Shown here piece by piece: positions 1-7,154 of a DNA stretch of 50,275 bases; position 1 is the stretch's first letter, and each line of letters starts with the position of its first letter. The position numbers and the translations under genes are program-made. The notes beneath the pieces are model-generated. The model had not been told where the DNA came from. It saw nothing but the letters and a program-made list of their open reading frames with translations, and searched no databases. The stretch is taken from positions 1 through 50,275 of the forward strand of contig SFFH01000003.1 of assembly GCA_004557905.1 (NCBI GenBank). The letters run 5' to 3'. Source of the stretch: Clostridiales bacterium (GTDB lineage Bacteria > Bacillota > Clostridia > Christensenellales > Aristaeellaceae).

Positions 1-321
1 CAGGAACTTGATGATGCCCAGGTTGACGCTCGGATGCAGGCGCAGGCCGCCCTTGTACGGGCCGATGGCGCTGTTGAACTGCACGCGGAACGCGTTGTTC
101 ACCTGCACCTGGCCCTTGTCGTCCACCCACGGCACGCGGAAGAGCAGCTGGCGCTCGGGCATGGTGATGCGCTCGAGCAGCGCCTCGCGGCGGTACTTCT
201 CCTCATTGCGCTCGATGACCACGCGCAGGGAGTCGAGCACCTCGCGCACGGCCTGATGGAACTCCGGCTGGCTGGGGTTTTCGCGGACAACACGGTCGTA
301 TACCTCGTCAACGTAAGACAT
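1..321 (-). CDS. gdhA: NADP-type glutamate dehydrogenase, N-terminal part (cut by window edge)
   Basis: The reverse strand encodes 107 residues starting MSYVDEVYDRVV and running off the window. The segment contains the motifs FRVPWVDDKGQVQVNNAFRV and GPYKGGLRLHPSVNLGIIKF, which are the conserved substrate-binding start of hexameric GdhA. The enzyme interconverts 2-oxoglutarate plus ammonia with glutamate in the cytoplasm and is a main ammonia-assimilation or glutamate-catabolism step. The ATG at 319-321 is preceded by a strong AAGGAGGA ribosome site, and a promoter lies at 401-429. The catalytic and nucleotide-binding domains lie outside the window, so cofactor preference rests on family resemblance only. 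Confidence 0.93.
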   Translation of the reverse strand, partial: MSYVDEVYDRVVRENPSQPEFHQAVREVLDSLRVVIERNEEKYRREALLERITMPERQLLFRVPWVDDKGQVQVNNAFRVQFNSAIGPYKGGLRLHPSVNLGIIKFL

Positions 322-400
322 GGGTTCGTCCTCCTTCATCCTCATCGATTCGACGATTTCATTTCTTTTCAGCTTCCGGCGTCATGCCGGCGTATTGCCC

Positions 401-429
401 ATTATAGGGGATAAGCGTCATTTTTGCAA
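401..429 (-). promoter_or_regulatory. Promoter of gdhA
   Basis: On the minus strand a -35 box TTGCAA (424-429) and a perfect -10 box TATAAT (401-406) are 17 bp apart. Transcription would start near 394 and give a leader of about 70 nt. The rest of the 322-600 gap holds only this promoter and the one for the deacetylase gene on the other strand. Confidence 0.75.
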
Positions 430-527
430 GTATTTTCTTCCAGATTATCCATATTCTTTTGAATCGCGATGGAATTTCTTTATTTTTGCATGTTCGGCAT
501 CCGGAAAAACCGTCATTTCTCTCCGCG

Positions 528-556
528 TTGCGCGAAGCATCCATCTGTGGTATAAT
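528..556 (+). promoter_or_regulatory. Promoter of the polysaccharide deacetylase gene
   Basis: TATAAT at 551-556 with a weak -35 (TTGCGC, 528-533) at 17 bp spacing, 45 bp upstream of the ATG at 601. The two genes flanking this region are transcribed divergently. Confidence 0.6.
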
Positions 557-600
557 ACCCGTAAAGTGCTCCATCCATATGACCGCACAGGAGAAAAGCC

Positions 601-1347
601 ATGAGCTTCAGGCAAAGTCTGTCCGTTTTCCTTTTGCTGGCGCTGCTGCTGCCGGCCGTCCCCGCCGGCGCGCAGGACCCTGCCGAGCCGCTGCAGAAGG
701 TCGTCTATCTCACCTTTGACGACGGCCCCAAGGCCGATACGCCCGAGCTGCTCGCGGTGCTCGATGCGCTTGACGTGCCCGCCACCTTCTTTCTGATGGG
801 GGCCAGCGTGCGGATGTATCCGGAGCATGCCCGGATGATCTACGAGGCCGGGTACCCCATCGGCTGTCACTCGATGGGCCACAAGTACAGCTATCTGAAG
901 GAAAACGTCCACCATATCGGCATGGATTTCCCACGCTTCACCGCCCTGATGCGCGAGGTGGTCGGCGACGATTTCAAGACCGATCTGTATCGCTTTCCGG
1001 GCGGAAGCTCCAGCTATTCAGGCTATGCCCGCAGGTATGTGGCGGATCAGGGCTACGCCTGGTTTGACTGGAACGGCCTGACAGGCGACACACTCCCCGG
1101 GATGAACGCCGAGGCGATCGTCGAGTACGCGATCAGCACAGCCGGAGACAGCGACGTGATCATTCTTCTGGCGCACGAGGGCAAGAAGAAGACAAGAGAC
1201 GCGCTTGCCGGCATCGTCGAGCACTACCGCTCGCTCGGCTATGAATTCAGAACCCTCTCCACCGATCAGGAGGAACGCGCGATTCTGCAGCGGTGTCCGG
1301 CGCCCATGCGTCTGCCCGCACTGAATCCGGAAGCGCCCGCCCCCTGA
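601..1347 (+). CDS. Secreted polysaccharide deacetylase (NodB domain)
   Basis: This 248-residue protein opens with a signal peptide (hydrophobic residues about 8-20, cleavage likely after AGA at about 24). It continues with a NodB homology domain. The metal and catalytic motifs are present: TFDDGP (38-43), HSMGH (His90/His94), RFPGG (131-135) and a late LLAHE (His192). Such enzymes remove N- or O-acetyl groups from peptidoglycan or chitin-type sugars outside the cell, and PdaA/PgdA-like roles are typical in Bacillota. It has its own promoter and a terminator, so it is monocistronic. The exact substrate cannot be told from sequence. Confidence 0.92.
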   Translation: MSFRQSLSVFLLLALLLPAVPAGAQDPAEPLQKVVYLTFDDGPKADTPELLAVLDALDVPATFFLMGASVRMYPEHARMIYEAGYPIGCHSMGHKYSYLKENVHHIGMDFPRFTALMREVVGDDFKTDLYRFPGGSSSYSGYARRYVADQGYAWFDWNGLTGDTLPGMNAEAIVEYAISTAGDSDVIILLAHEGKKKTRDALAGIVEHYRSLGYEFRTLSTDQEERAILQRCPAPMRLPALNPEAPAP

Positions 1348-1364
1348 TTTCCGGCAACACACAA

Positions 1365-1410
1365 AGGCCTCCCGACGCAGCACGCCGCGTCAGGAGGCCT
1401 GATTTTTATT
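1365..1410. terminator. Rho-independent terminator, probably bidirectional
   Basis: A long stem formed by AGGCCTCC-GACGC and its complement ends at 1400 and is followed by GATTTTTATT on the plus strand. It sits between the convergent deacetylase and oxidoreductase genes and could serve both. Confidence 0.8.
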
Positions 1411-1423
1411 CGTCATTGATTCT

Positions 1424-2476
1424 TTACCAGCCGGGCGCGTCCACTGTCTCCTCGCCGTCCTCGTCCGCGAGCCTGGACAGCGCGATGGCCAGATAGCTGT
1501 CGCGGAAGGCGTAAGGATAGTGCCTCTCCCCGCCGGCAAGCGCGCGGCCCATGCGCACAAGCACGGTGCACACCGCGATGTCGTCCTCGGTCATCGCGAC
1601 GTCCCAGCGGAAGGGATTCTCGTACACCCGCCGCCCGTCGAAGTCGATTGCACGGATCGTGCCGGTAATCTCGTCCTTCTGGTAGACCAGCACAGCCCGG
1701 GCGGGCCGGCCGTCCTTCCGCACCCAGCGGACCTCGTCGTCGAAGATCTCGCCGCGCGTGCCCAGAATCCGCAGGTGGCTGCTGCGGATTGCGCTGTGGT
1801 ACTGGCTGCCCGCAAAGTCGTACAGGCCCACACGCCCGTCGCCGTAATCCAGCTGCGCCAGCACGCGGCTTTCGTTCTCGATGCCGCCGCCCGCAAAATA
1901 GCCCGGCCGCGCGCCGGTATGCACGATGGGCGTGTTCAGCCGGCGCGCGCGGATCGCTACCTTACCGCTCTCCTCGCCCAAATACGCCCGCAGCATGCTG
2001 ATGCCGTGGTAGTCGTGCATCATGCTCAGCCACACGCTGTGCACCTGTCCCAGCAGCCCTGCCTCCACCAGCGCGCGCCGCGCCTGATGGGAGGGATACA
2101 GGAAGTACTGCTCCGCCATCTCCAGCGGCGTGCCGGTTTTCGCCTGCACATCGCGCAGCGCGGCAAGCGTCGGCACATCCACCGCCAGCGGCGTCTCGCT
2201 GAGCACGGGCATACCGCGCTCGAGGCAGTCCATCGTCATGGCGGCGAGTGCCTTCTTGGTCACGCAGGTCACGACAAAGTCCGGCTTCGTCTCCAGCAGC
2301 GCGTCAAGCGTCCAAAACGCCTTGACGCCGTGCTCGCGTTCAAAGGCCCCGGCCTTCTCCCGCGTATGGCACAGCACGCCCGTCAGTTCAAACCATTCCG
2401 GCAGGTTCTTCGCCGCGCGCAAATAGAACATCGCGCGCCAGCCGTTGCCCGCCACGGCATATCGGATCTTCTGCAT
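1424..2476 (-). CDS. Gfo/Idh/MocA-family oxidoreductase
   Basis: A 350-residue cytoplasmic protein with an N-terminal Rossmann NAD(P)-binding stretch (AVAGNGWRAMF, 7-17) and the two-domain layout of Gfo/Idh/MocA sugar or inositol dehydrogenases. Where the family usually has the EKP motif, this protein has SETP (93-96), so the common catalytic or cofactor-contacting Lys is replaced by Thr. The ATG follows a GAGGAG site that overlaps the TGA of the upstream hydrolase gene. Only 9 bp separate the two genes, so they are probably co-transcribed. The substrate is unknown. Confidence 0.85.
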   Translation of the reverse strand: MQKIRYAVAGNGWRAMFYLRAAKNLPEWFELTGVLCHTREKAGAFEREHGVKAFWTLDALLETKPDFVVTCVTKKALAAMTMDCLERGMPVLSETPLAVDVPTLAALRDVQAKTGTPLEMAEQYFLYPSHQARRALVEAGLLGQVHSVWLSMMHDYHGISMLRAYLGEESGKVAIRARRLNTPIVHTGARPGYFAGGGIENESRVLAQLDYGDGRVGLYDFAGSQYHSAIRSSHLRILGTRGEIFDDEVRWVRKDGRPARAVLVYQKDEITGTIRAIDFDGRRVYENPFRWDVAMTEDDIAVCTVLVRMGRALAGGERHYPYAFRDSYLAIALSRLADEDGEETVDAPGW

Positions 2477-2485
2477 ACAGGCTCC

Positions 2486-3445
2486 TCACGCTTCGTTCAG
2501 GAAGTCGATCACGGCATTCACATACCCGCCCAGCACCTCGTCGCGCGAGCTGTAGATTTCGTGCTTCGCATCGAACTTCACCAGCCTGCCCTGCGGCACC
2601 CGGCGGATGAATTCCTCCTGCTCCTTCAGGCGCACGATGCTGTCCTGCGTCGCCTGGCAGAGCATCACCGGCACGCGGATTTCCCCGGCGCGCGCAAGCA
2701 GCGGTTCCGTCACGCCCGCGGCCTCGCGCACCCAGCTGTACGTCGGGCTGCAGTTCTGCAGCTCCGTGCGGGCGCAGCGCTTCTTCTGGTAATAGTCGTA
2801 GCGCGCCTGGCTGGTCATGTGCGAGGTCGTGAATTTTTCCTGCTCCGGATCGAACGGCTTGCCGACGAACGCGCGCTCCTTTCCCTTGCCCAGCAGGCAG
2901 AACGCGCTGCCCATCCATTTGGCCACGCGGCGCGGCAGGGGCTTGGTCACCGGTGCGATCATCGGCGCGTTGAGCACGGCGCGCGCAAACCACTCGGGAT
3001 GCTCGATCAGCGCAAACGCGCCCAGCGCGCCGCCCATGGAATGCGCGTACAGGCAGAGCCTGGCGCTGCCCATGCGGGGCCCCACGACGTTTTCCATGAA
3101 CTCGCCCAGATCGCGCAGGTAATCGCTGAACCTGTCCACATGCGTGATGGACGTATCCTCCACCTCGCGCACGGAGCGCCCGTGTCCGCGATGATCCATC
3201 GCAAAGACGCTGTACCCGCTCTGCACGAAATACCACGCCAGCTCGCGGAACTTCTCCGCGCTCTCGGTATAGCCGTGCAGGATCACCACCGCGTGCCTGG
3301 CGTCCAGCCGGTTGTAGACCTCGGCATGCATCGTGCCGCCGGTTGAAAGCGGCATGTCGATCTCCTCGCGCATCGCCGCCAGTCCCGGCTCCACGACCGT
3401 ACGCATCATCTGCTCAAACTGCGCTTCCCGAATGATTTCGATCAT
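2486..3445 (-). CDS. Alpha/beta hydrolase, monoacylglycerol lipase-like
   Basis: A 319-residue serine hydrolase with the oxyanion motif HGYT (57-60), the nucleophile elbow YAHSMGGA (Ser136), a likely acid in TQDS (Asp268) and His295 in AKHE. This matches the lysophospholipase/monoglyceride lipase group of alpha/beta hydrolases, which cleave carboxyl esters. No signal peptide is visible. I chose the ATG at 3445 because a longer in-frame start would lie inside the upstream terminator (3502-3530), and GGGAGG precedes 3445. It is the first gene of a two-gene unit with the Gfo/Idh/MocA oxidoreductase. Confidence 0.88.
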   Translation of the reverse strand: MIEIIREAQFEQMMRTVVEPGLAAMREEIDMPLSTGGTMHAEVYNRLDARHAVVILHGYTESAEKFRELAWYFVQSGYSVFAMDHRGHGRSVREVEDTSITHVDRFSDYLRDLGEFMENVVGPRMGSARLCLYAHSMGGALGAFALIEHPEWFARAVLNAPMIAPVTKPLPRRVAKWMGSAFCLLGKGKERAFVGKPFDPEQEKFTTSHMTSQARYDYYQKKRCARTELQNCSPTYSWVREAAGVTEPLLARAGEIRVPVMLCQATQDSIVRLKEQEEFIRRVPQGRLVKFDAKHEIYSSRDEVLGGYVNAVIDFLNEA

Positions 3446-3501
3446 TGGTTTCCCTCCCGCTTCCGCTTTGTCCCGTCTGATTTCTATGTTGATTATAACG
3501 C

Positions 3502-3530
3502 AAAAAGCCCCCTCCATCAAGGAGGGGGAT
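3502..3530 (-). terminator. Terminator of the small HTH/membrane-protein operon
   Basis: Read on the minus strand, CCCCCTCC-loop-GGAGGGGG is followed by a CTTTTTG tract. It lies just after the stop of the 3539-3940 gene. Confidence 0.85.
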
Positions 3531-3538
3531 TCGGCGCG

Positions 3539-3940
3539 TCAATACTTTCTGCGCAGCAGCATCCAGCTGATCCAGTACAGCACCATGAGGATGCAGACGC
3601 TGATGCCGGCCATCACGGACAGCTCTTCGTTTCCCGCAATTCTGAACACGACGGTTGCCGCCGCGCCCACGAGCACGTACAGGTAGCCGGCCCACGCCCA
3701 TGCCCTGCCGGAGATGAACCGGTTGCGCTCGTCGTGCGCCTCCACGTCCACCTGCGCCTTGTACGCGTCGTTCGTCCAGTAGCGGATCCAGCGGATGATC
3801 TGGATCACGCCGATGGCAAACAGGGCGGTGCCCATGGCGCTCCAGTATTCGTCCACCAGACCGGCGTAGCTCACGCCCATCAGCACCGCGCCGATCACAA
3901 TCCAGCAGATGCTGGCGATGAATCTCCTGTCCTTCTTCAT
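3539..3940 (-). CDS. Small four-helix membrane protein of unknown function
   Basis: A 133-residue protein with four predicted membrane segments (about 8-28, 36-52, 82-100 and 108-128) and a charged cytosolic stretch DERNRFISGRAW between helices 2 and 3. The same plan, a DER-containing loop followed by two helices, occurs in the neighbouring 4025-4459 protein, so the two may be distant paralogues of the small membrane proteins that accompany XRE regulators in Clostridia (DUF2178-like). The start has an AAAGGA site. It is the last gene of the HTH-membrane-membrane unit and is followed by a terminator. No function can be assigned. Confidence 0.75.
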   Translation of the reverse strand: MKKDRRFIASICWIVIGAVLMGVSYAGLVDEYWSAMGTALFAIGVIQIIRWIRYWTNDAYKAQVDVEAHDERNRFISGRAWAWAGYLYVLVGAAATVVFRIAGNEELSVMAGISVCILMVLYWISWMLLRRKY

Positions 3941-4024
3941 CTTTTCTCTTCCTTTCGCCGCCCGGACAAAGGATATCCCGGGCGAAGCCTCAAGCCTTCA
4001 TTTCTTCATTTTCCTGCGGGCCGG

Positions 4025-4459
4025 TCACATCGTTTTGTCATACGCATACCATGCGATGATCTTGACCAGCGCCACGAGGCAGCACGCCGCCGAGCCCATC
4101 ATCATATAGAGGTGATCGCCGCGCACGAGCGCCGTGACCGCGATCGCAACGATCGCCAGCACCGCGGCAATCGCCGCCGCGTTCTGCGCCTTGTAGGCGA
4201 CCGTCAGCCCGCGTTCGTCCTCCATGCGCAGCGCCTGTTCCTTCGTGCGCCGCTCACCTCTGAGTCCATTCAGCAGCAGGCACCCGCCTCCAATCGCCGC
4301 CAGCGCGCCGCCCAGCCCGCACAGAAAGCCCGCCATGCGCATCGGCAGACCGTCCGCCGCGCCCACGCCGTATGCCCAGATCAGCCCGCCCGCCAGCAGC
4401 ACAATGCCCACCGCCAGCATGGCCTTGAGCCAGGAATTCTGCATCGCTCTGCACTTCAT
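4025..4459 (-). CDS. Small membrane protein, DUF2178-like
   Basis: A 144-residue protein with two helices near residues 10-55, a short charged loop containing EDERGLTVAYKAQ, and two further helices. This topology, with an XRE regulator immediately upstream, matches the widespread HTH plus DUF2178-like pairs of Bacillota, but I cannot confirm the family. The start at 4459 is chosen because AAAGGA lies 8-9 bases upstream, whereas the longer reading would overlap the end of the HTH gene. The stretch 3941-4024 downstream holds a GCCCGG/CCGGGC hairpin but no gene. Confidence 0.75.
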   Translation of the reverse strand: MKCRAMQNSWLKAMLAVGIVLLAGGLIWAYGVGAADGLPMRMAGFLCGLGGALAAIGGGCLLLNGLRGERRTKEQALRMEDERGLTVAYKAQNAAAIAAVLAIVAIAVTALVRGDHLYMMMGSAACCLVALVKIIAWYAYDKTM

Positions 4460-4475
4460 TTTCCATCGTCCTTTC

Positions 4476-4679
4476 TTACGCCCGTTCGTCCGAGTCGTCA
4501 AAGATTTCTTCAATCGGCAGCGCGAAGTACCGCGCCAGCCTGAACGCCAGCGCCAGAGACGGGTTGTACTTTCCCTTCTCCAGCGAGATGATCGTCTGGC
4601 GCGAAACGTTCAGCGCCTGGGCAAGATCCTCCTGCCGGATGCCCTTCTCGCGCCGCAGCGCCTCCAGCCTGTTCTTCAT
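4476..4679 (-). CDS. XRE-family HTH transcriptional regulator
   Basis: This 67-residue protein is essentially a single Cro/C1-type helix-turn-helix (LRREKGIRQEDLA, then VSRQTIISLEKGKYNPSLALA) followed by a short acidic tail. It closely resembles the YozG/YgzD-type mini-regulators that control linked membrane proteins. GGAGGG precedes the ATG. The promoter upstream (4726-4754) carries two similar 16-bp sites, one over the -35 box and one over the start of the transcript, so autorepression is likely. It heads the operon with the membrane proteins at 4025 and 3539. Confidence 0.9.
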   Translation of the reverse strand: MKNRLEALRREKGIRQEDLAQALNVSRQTIISLEKGKYNPSLALAFRLARYFALPIEEIFDDSDERA

Positions 4680-4725
4680 GCGGGACCCTCCGATCCATCA
4701 AAAGTCAAGCTTGCTTTACATCCAT

Positions 4726-4754
4726 AGGATAACACGAGCCCGGAAGAATGTCAA
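4726..4754 (-). promoter_or_regulatory. Promoter of the HTH operon
   Basis: Minus-strand TTGACA (4749-4754), 17 bp spacer, TATCCT (4726-4731). Candidate operators at 4704-4719 and 4750-4765 share GTCAAG..T..TTTAC (12 of 16 positions). The upstream copy overlaps the -35 box. Confidence 0.8.
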
Positions 4755-4787
4755 GGGTATTTTACATTCTTTCCGGGCTTTTTTCGT
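4738..4787 (+). terminator. Plus-oriented hairpin with T tract
   Basis: GCCCGGAAGAATGT pairs with ACATTCTTTCCGGGC (one bulge) and is followed by TTTTTT on the plus strand. No plus-strand gene ends here. It overlaps the -35 box of the HTH promoter, so it may stop antisense transcription. It lies downstream of the nitroreductase gene on the other strand. Confidence 0.5.
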
Positions 4788-4810
4788 TCTCTTTTTTCAG
4801 GGCCCGCCGG

Positions 4811-5566
4811 TTACTTTCCCTCGTCCCACTCGCAAATCATCTGCGCGGCGGAGCGCGTCATCTCGCGGCTGAAATCGCAGTTCCACTTGCGCTTGGCGAA
4901 CGCCATGATCCAGCGGTCAAACGCCTCGCCGTCGAGATTCTGGCGCTTCTTGAGCATGGCGGTCATCTCGTCGGCGTCCTGCAGGCGGTAGCTGTTCTCG
5001 TGCACGACGTCGGCGATGTCAAAGCGCGGCGGCTTTTTGCGCTCAATCTGGAACGGCGTCGGCTTGCCGTACACGGCCATGCACACGGGCTTGACGTACT
5101 CCGGCAAACCGAGGATCTCGCGCTGGGTGTCGCAGTTCTCGATGATGTCGCCGATGTAGCAGGAGCCGTAGCCCAGCGCGTCAGCGGCGACGACGGTCGC
5201 GTGCGCGGCGATGATCGTGTCGGTCATGGCCAGCATGAAGTCGCCCTCGCCCGGCGTGCGCAGTTCTTCGCCCAGATCGAGCGTCTTGAACACCTCAAAC
5301 CAGCGGCGGTAGTCCGCGCAGAAGACGAGCACCAGCGGCGCGGTCGCGATGAACGGCTGGTTGTCGCAGGATTTGGAGAGCGCCAGCTTCTTCTCCGGGT
5401 CGGTCACGTTGATGATCGTCCACAGCGTCATGTTGCCCGCGCTGGGCGCCTGCACGGCGGCGCTCAGGATCGTCTCCACGTCCTCGCGCGGCATCGGCTC
5501 CTGCACAAACTGGCGCACGCTCTTGCGCTCCATAAGCAGCCTGATCGTCTCATTGATCTCATTCAT
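4811..5566 (-). CDS. Nitroreductase-family flavoprotein
   Basis: A 251-residue cytoplasmic FMN oxidoreductase. The N-terminal MERKSVRQF is the usual FMN-phosphate contact, and the APSAGNMTLWTIINV segment and the ALGYGSCYIGDI helix are typical of the NfsA/FRP-like fold. These enzymes use NAD(P)H to reduce quinones, nitro compounds or flavins. The true substrate is unknown. The start at 5566 follows AGGAGG by 9 bases and overlaps the end of rsmI by 8 bp (ATGAATGA), so the two are translationally coupled. Confidence 0.88.
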   Translation of the reverse strand: MNEINETIRLLMERKSVRQFVQEPMPREDVETILSAAVQAPSAGNMTLWTIINVTDPEKKLALSKSCDNQPFIATAPLVLVFCADYRRWFEVFKTLDLGEELRTPGEGDFMLAMTDTIIAAHATVVAADALGYGSCYIGDIIENCDTQREILGLPEYVKPVCMAVYGKPTPFQIERKKPPRFDIADVVHENSYRLQDADEMTAMLKKRQNLDGEAFDRWIMAFAKRKWNCDFSREMTRSAAQMICEWDEGK

Positions 5567-6458
5567 CGGAATCGTCCTCCTCAAGGGTATAGTCGCTCAT
5601 CAGGTCGTCGATAAACCGCTGCACGTTCGTGCGCGCCCTGTACACGTCGTTGCGCTTATGGCCGCGCTCGGTCAGCGTCAGGGCGGCCTGCCGCAGGTCA
5701 AAGCCGCTGAGCATCTCCTCAAACAGCTGTGCCTCCAGGCTGGCGGCGCTGTGCTCCTCCTGCGTCTCAAGCTCCACGCCGCTCATGTCCAGCACCAGGC
5801 AGTATTCGCCCTTCTCAGCCTTCTCGTTGGCCTCAAGCAGCGCAAGCACCTCCTCCGCCGTGCCGCGGATGGTCTTTTCGTGCAGCTTGGTCAGGTCGCA
5901 GCTGGCGGAGATCCGGCAGCCCGGCAGCGTCTCGCCAATCGTGCGCACGAGCTCGATGACGCGGTGTGGGCTCTCGTGCACCACGCCGATGGGCGTACCG
6001 CTGCGCTTCATGGACAGCAGCTTTTCGCGCAGCTCCTTCTTCTGCCGGGGCAGAAAGCCATAGAACGCGAACTCGCGCGTGTCAAAGCCGCTGACGGACA
6101 GTGCACTGGCCATGGCCGTCGGGCCGGGCACGGCCAGCACCTCGATGCCCAGTGCCGCTGCCTCGCGCACGAGCACACTGCCCGGGTCGCTGATGCAGGG
6201 CGTGCCCGCGTCGGTTACGACGGCGACGGTCAAGTCCTCGTCGAGCATCCGCTGGGGCAGCGAGGACGCGCGCTGCTCCTCGTTGTGCTGGTGGTTGGAG
6301 ATGCAGGGCGTATCGATGCCGAAATGGTTGAGCAGCGCGCGGGTGACGCGCGTGTCCTCCGCCGCGATCAGATCGGCGCTTTTGAGCGTCTCGATCGCGC
6401 GCGGGGTCATGTCGCTTAGGTTGCCGATCGGCGTGGCAACGACGTAGAGCTTTGCCAT
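5559..6458 (-). CDS. rsmI: 16S rRNA (cytidine-1402-2'-O)-methyltransferase RsmI
   Basis: A 299-residue SAM-dependent methyltransferase of the tetrapyrrole-methylase fold. The diagnostic motifs TPIGNL (9-14), AAEDTR (about 32-37), VVTDAGTPCISDPG and YGFLPR are all present. It adds the 2'-O-methyl to C1402 in the ribosomal decoding centre. AAGGAGG precedes the ATG. RsmH, which methylates N4 of the same nucleotide, is encoded two genes upstream in the same direction, which is functionally pleasing. Confidence 0.96.
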   Translation of the reverse strand: MAKLYVVATPIGNLSDMTPRAIETLKSADLIAAEDTRVTRALLNHFGIDTPCISNHQHNEEQRASSLPQRMLDEDLTVAVVTDAGTPCISDPGSVLVREAAALGIEVLAVPGPTAMASALSVSGFDTREFAFYGFLPRQKKELREKLLSMKRSGTPIGVVHESPHRVIELVRTIGETLPGCRISASCDLTKLHEKTIRGTAEEVLALLEANEKAEKGEYCLVLDMSGVELETQEEHSAASLEAQLFEEMLSGFDLRQAALTLTERGHKRNDVYRARTNVQRFIDDLMSDYTLEEDDSDE

Positions 6459-6488
6459 GGTTTCCTCCTTCGGAGATGGAACAGGAAA

Positions 6489-6553
6489 CGTCGGGCTGCC
6501 GCCCGAACCCGCCTGGGGATTTCATCCCCAGACCCCTTCCTCGCTTCGCGGCG
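6489..6553 (+). repeat. Structured intergenic repeat, module alpha, copy 1
   Basis: Two small hairpins (CGGGC/GCCCG and CTGGGGAT/ATCCCCAG) are followed by CCCCTTCCTCGCTTCGCG. The sequence aligns with the reverse complement of 33397-33466, with stem changes compensated on both sides. It lies in the 6459-6671 gap between rsmI and the PPOX gene. Confidence 0.75.
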
Positions 6554-6671
6554 GTTGAAAGCCGCTGTACAGGGGCGAACTGCGTTCGCCCACAGAAAAA
6601 AACTTTCGTCCCGCCTTATCTGCCTTTCCCTCACGGAGAAGGGATCACGGCTTGATCGAGCCGGCTGCGGT

Positions 6672-7154
6672 TCAGTCGTGATGCTTGCCGGAAATCGATT
6701 CGACGTCGAGCGCCATCACGCAGGTTGCCTGCAGCATTTTTTCATCAAATTCAAAGACCTTGCCCGGCGCGTAGTGTGCCATGATCGCCTCAAGGCCGGC
6801 GCGCTTCTCCGTCTCATCCGTGACGATGCGGATCGTCCCGCTGCCGCACACGCTGTCAAACGACGTGGTGTAGCTGCACGCCGCATCGCCGCTGCCATAA
6901 ACCGCATTGCCCGTGAACAGGACAAACGCCGCGCGCGGGTCAGCCTTGATGCGCTCGATCTTTTCACCCTCGCCCGCGCCGTGCATGTACAGGGTGAAGC
7001 GTCCATTCTCCTGCACAAAGCCATAGCTCATGGGGATGACGTACGGCGCGCCGCCGCCAAAGGCGATGCTCGCCGCCTGGCAGGCCCGCATGATCCCGGC
7101 GATTTTCTCCAAATCGGTGATTTCACGATCTTTTCTTCTCACAGCTTTTCGCAT
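6672..7154 (-). CDS. Pyridoxamine 5'-phosphate oxidase-family flavoprotein (NimA-like)
   Basis: A 160-residue protein with the split-barrel FMN-binding pattern of the PPOX/NimA group: PYVIPMSYGFVQENGRFTLYMHGAGEGEK near residues 37-65, then DPRAAFVLFTG and a central SFDSVCGSGTIRIV strand. Members reduce or bind diverse substrates and are often annotated as 5-nitroimidazole resistance proteins, but the role here is unknown. The ATG at 7154 overlaps the end of rsmH by 16 bp, implying translational coupling. A second PPOX-fold protein lies at 44646-45131. Confidence 0.85.
   Translation of the reverse strand: MRKAVRRKDREITDLEKIAGIMRACQAASIAFGGGAPYVIPMSYGFVQENGRFTLYMHGAGEGEKIERIKADPRAAFVLFTGNAVYGSGDAACSYTTSFDSVCGSGTIRIVTDETEKRAGLEAIMAHYAPGKVFEFDEKMLQATCVMALDVESISGKHHD

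Noticed and set aside
1520..3346. A 608-codon plus-strand open reading frame opposite the oxidoreductase and hydrolase
   Set aside because: Shadow of two well-supported minus-strand genes; no domain motif and no clear start signal.
3446..3520. Longer N-terminal extension of the alpha/beta hydrolase
   Set aside because: It would start inside the preceding terminator hairpin, and the internal ATG at 3445 has a good ribosome site.
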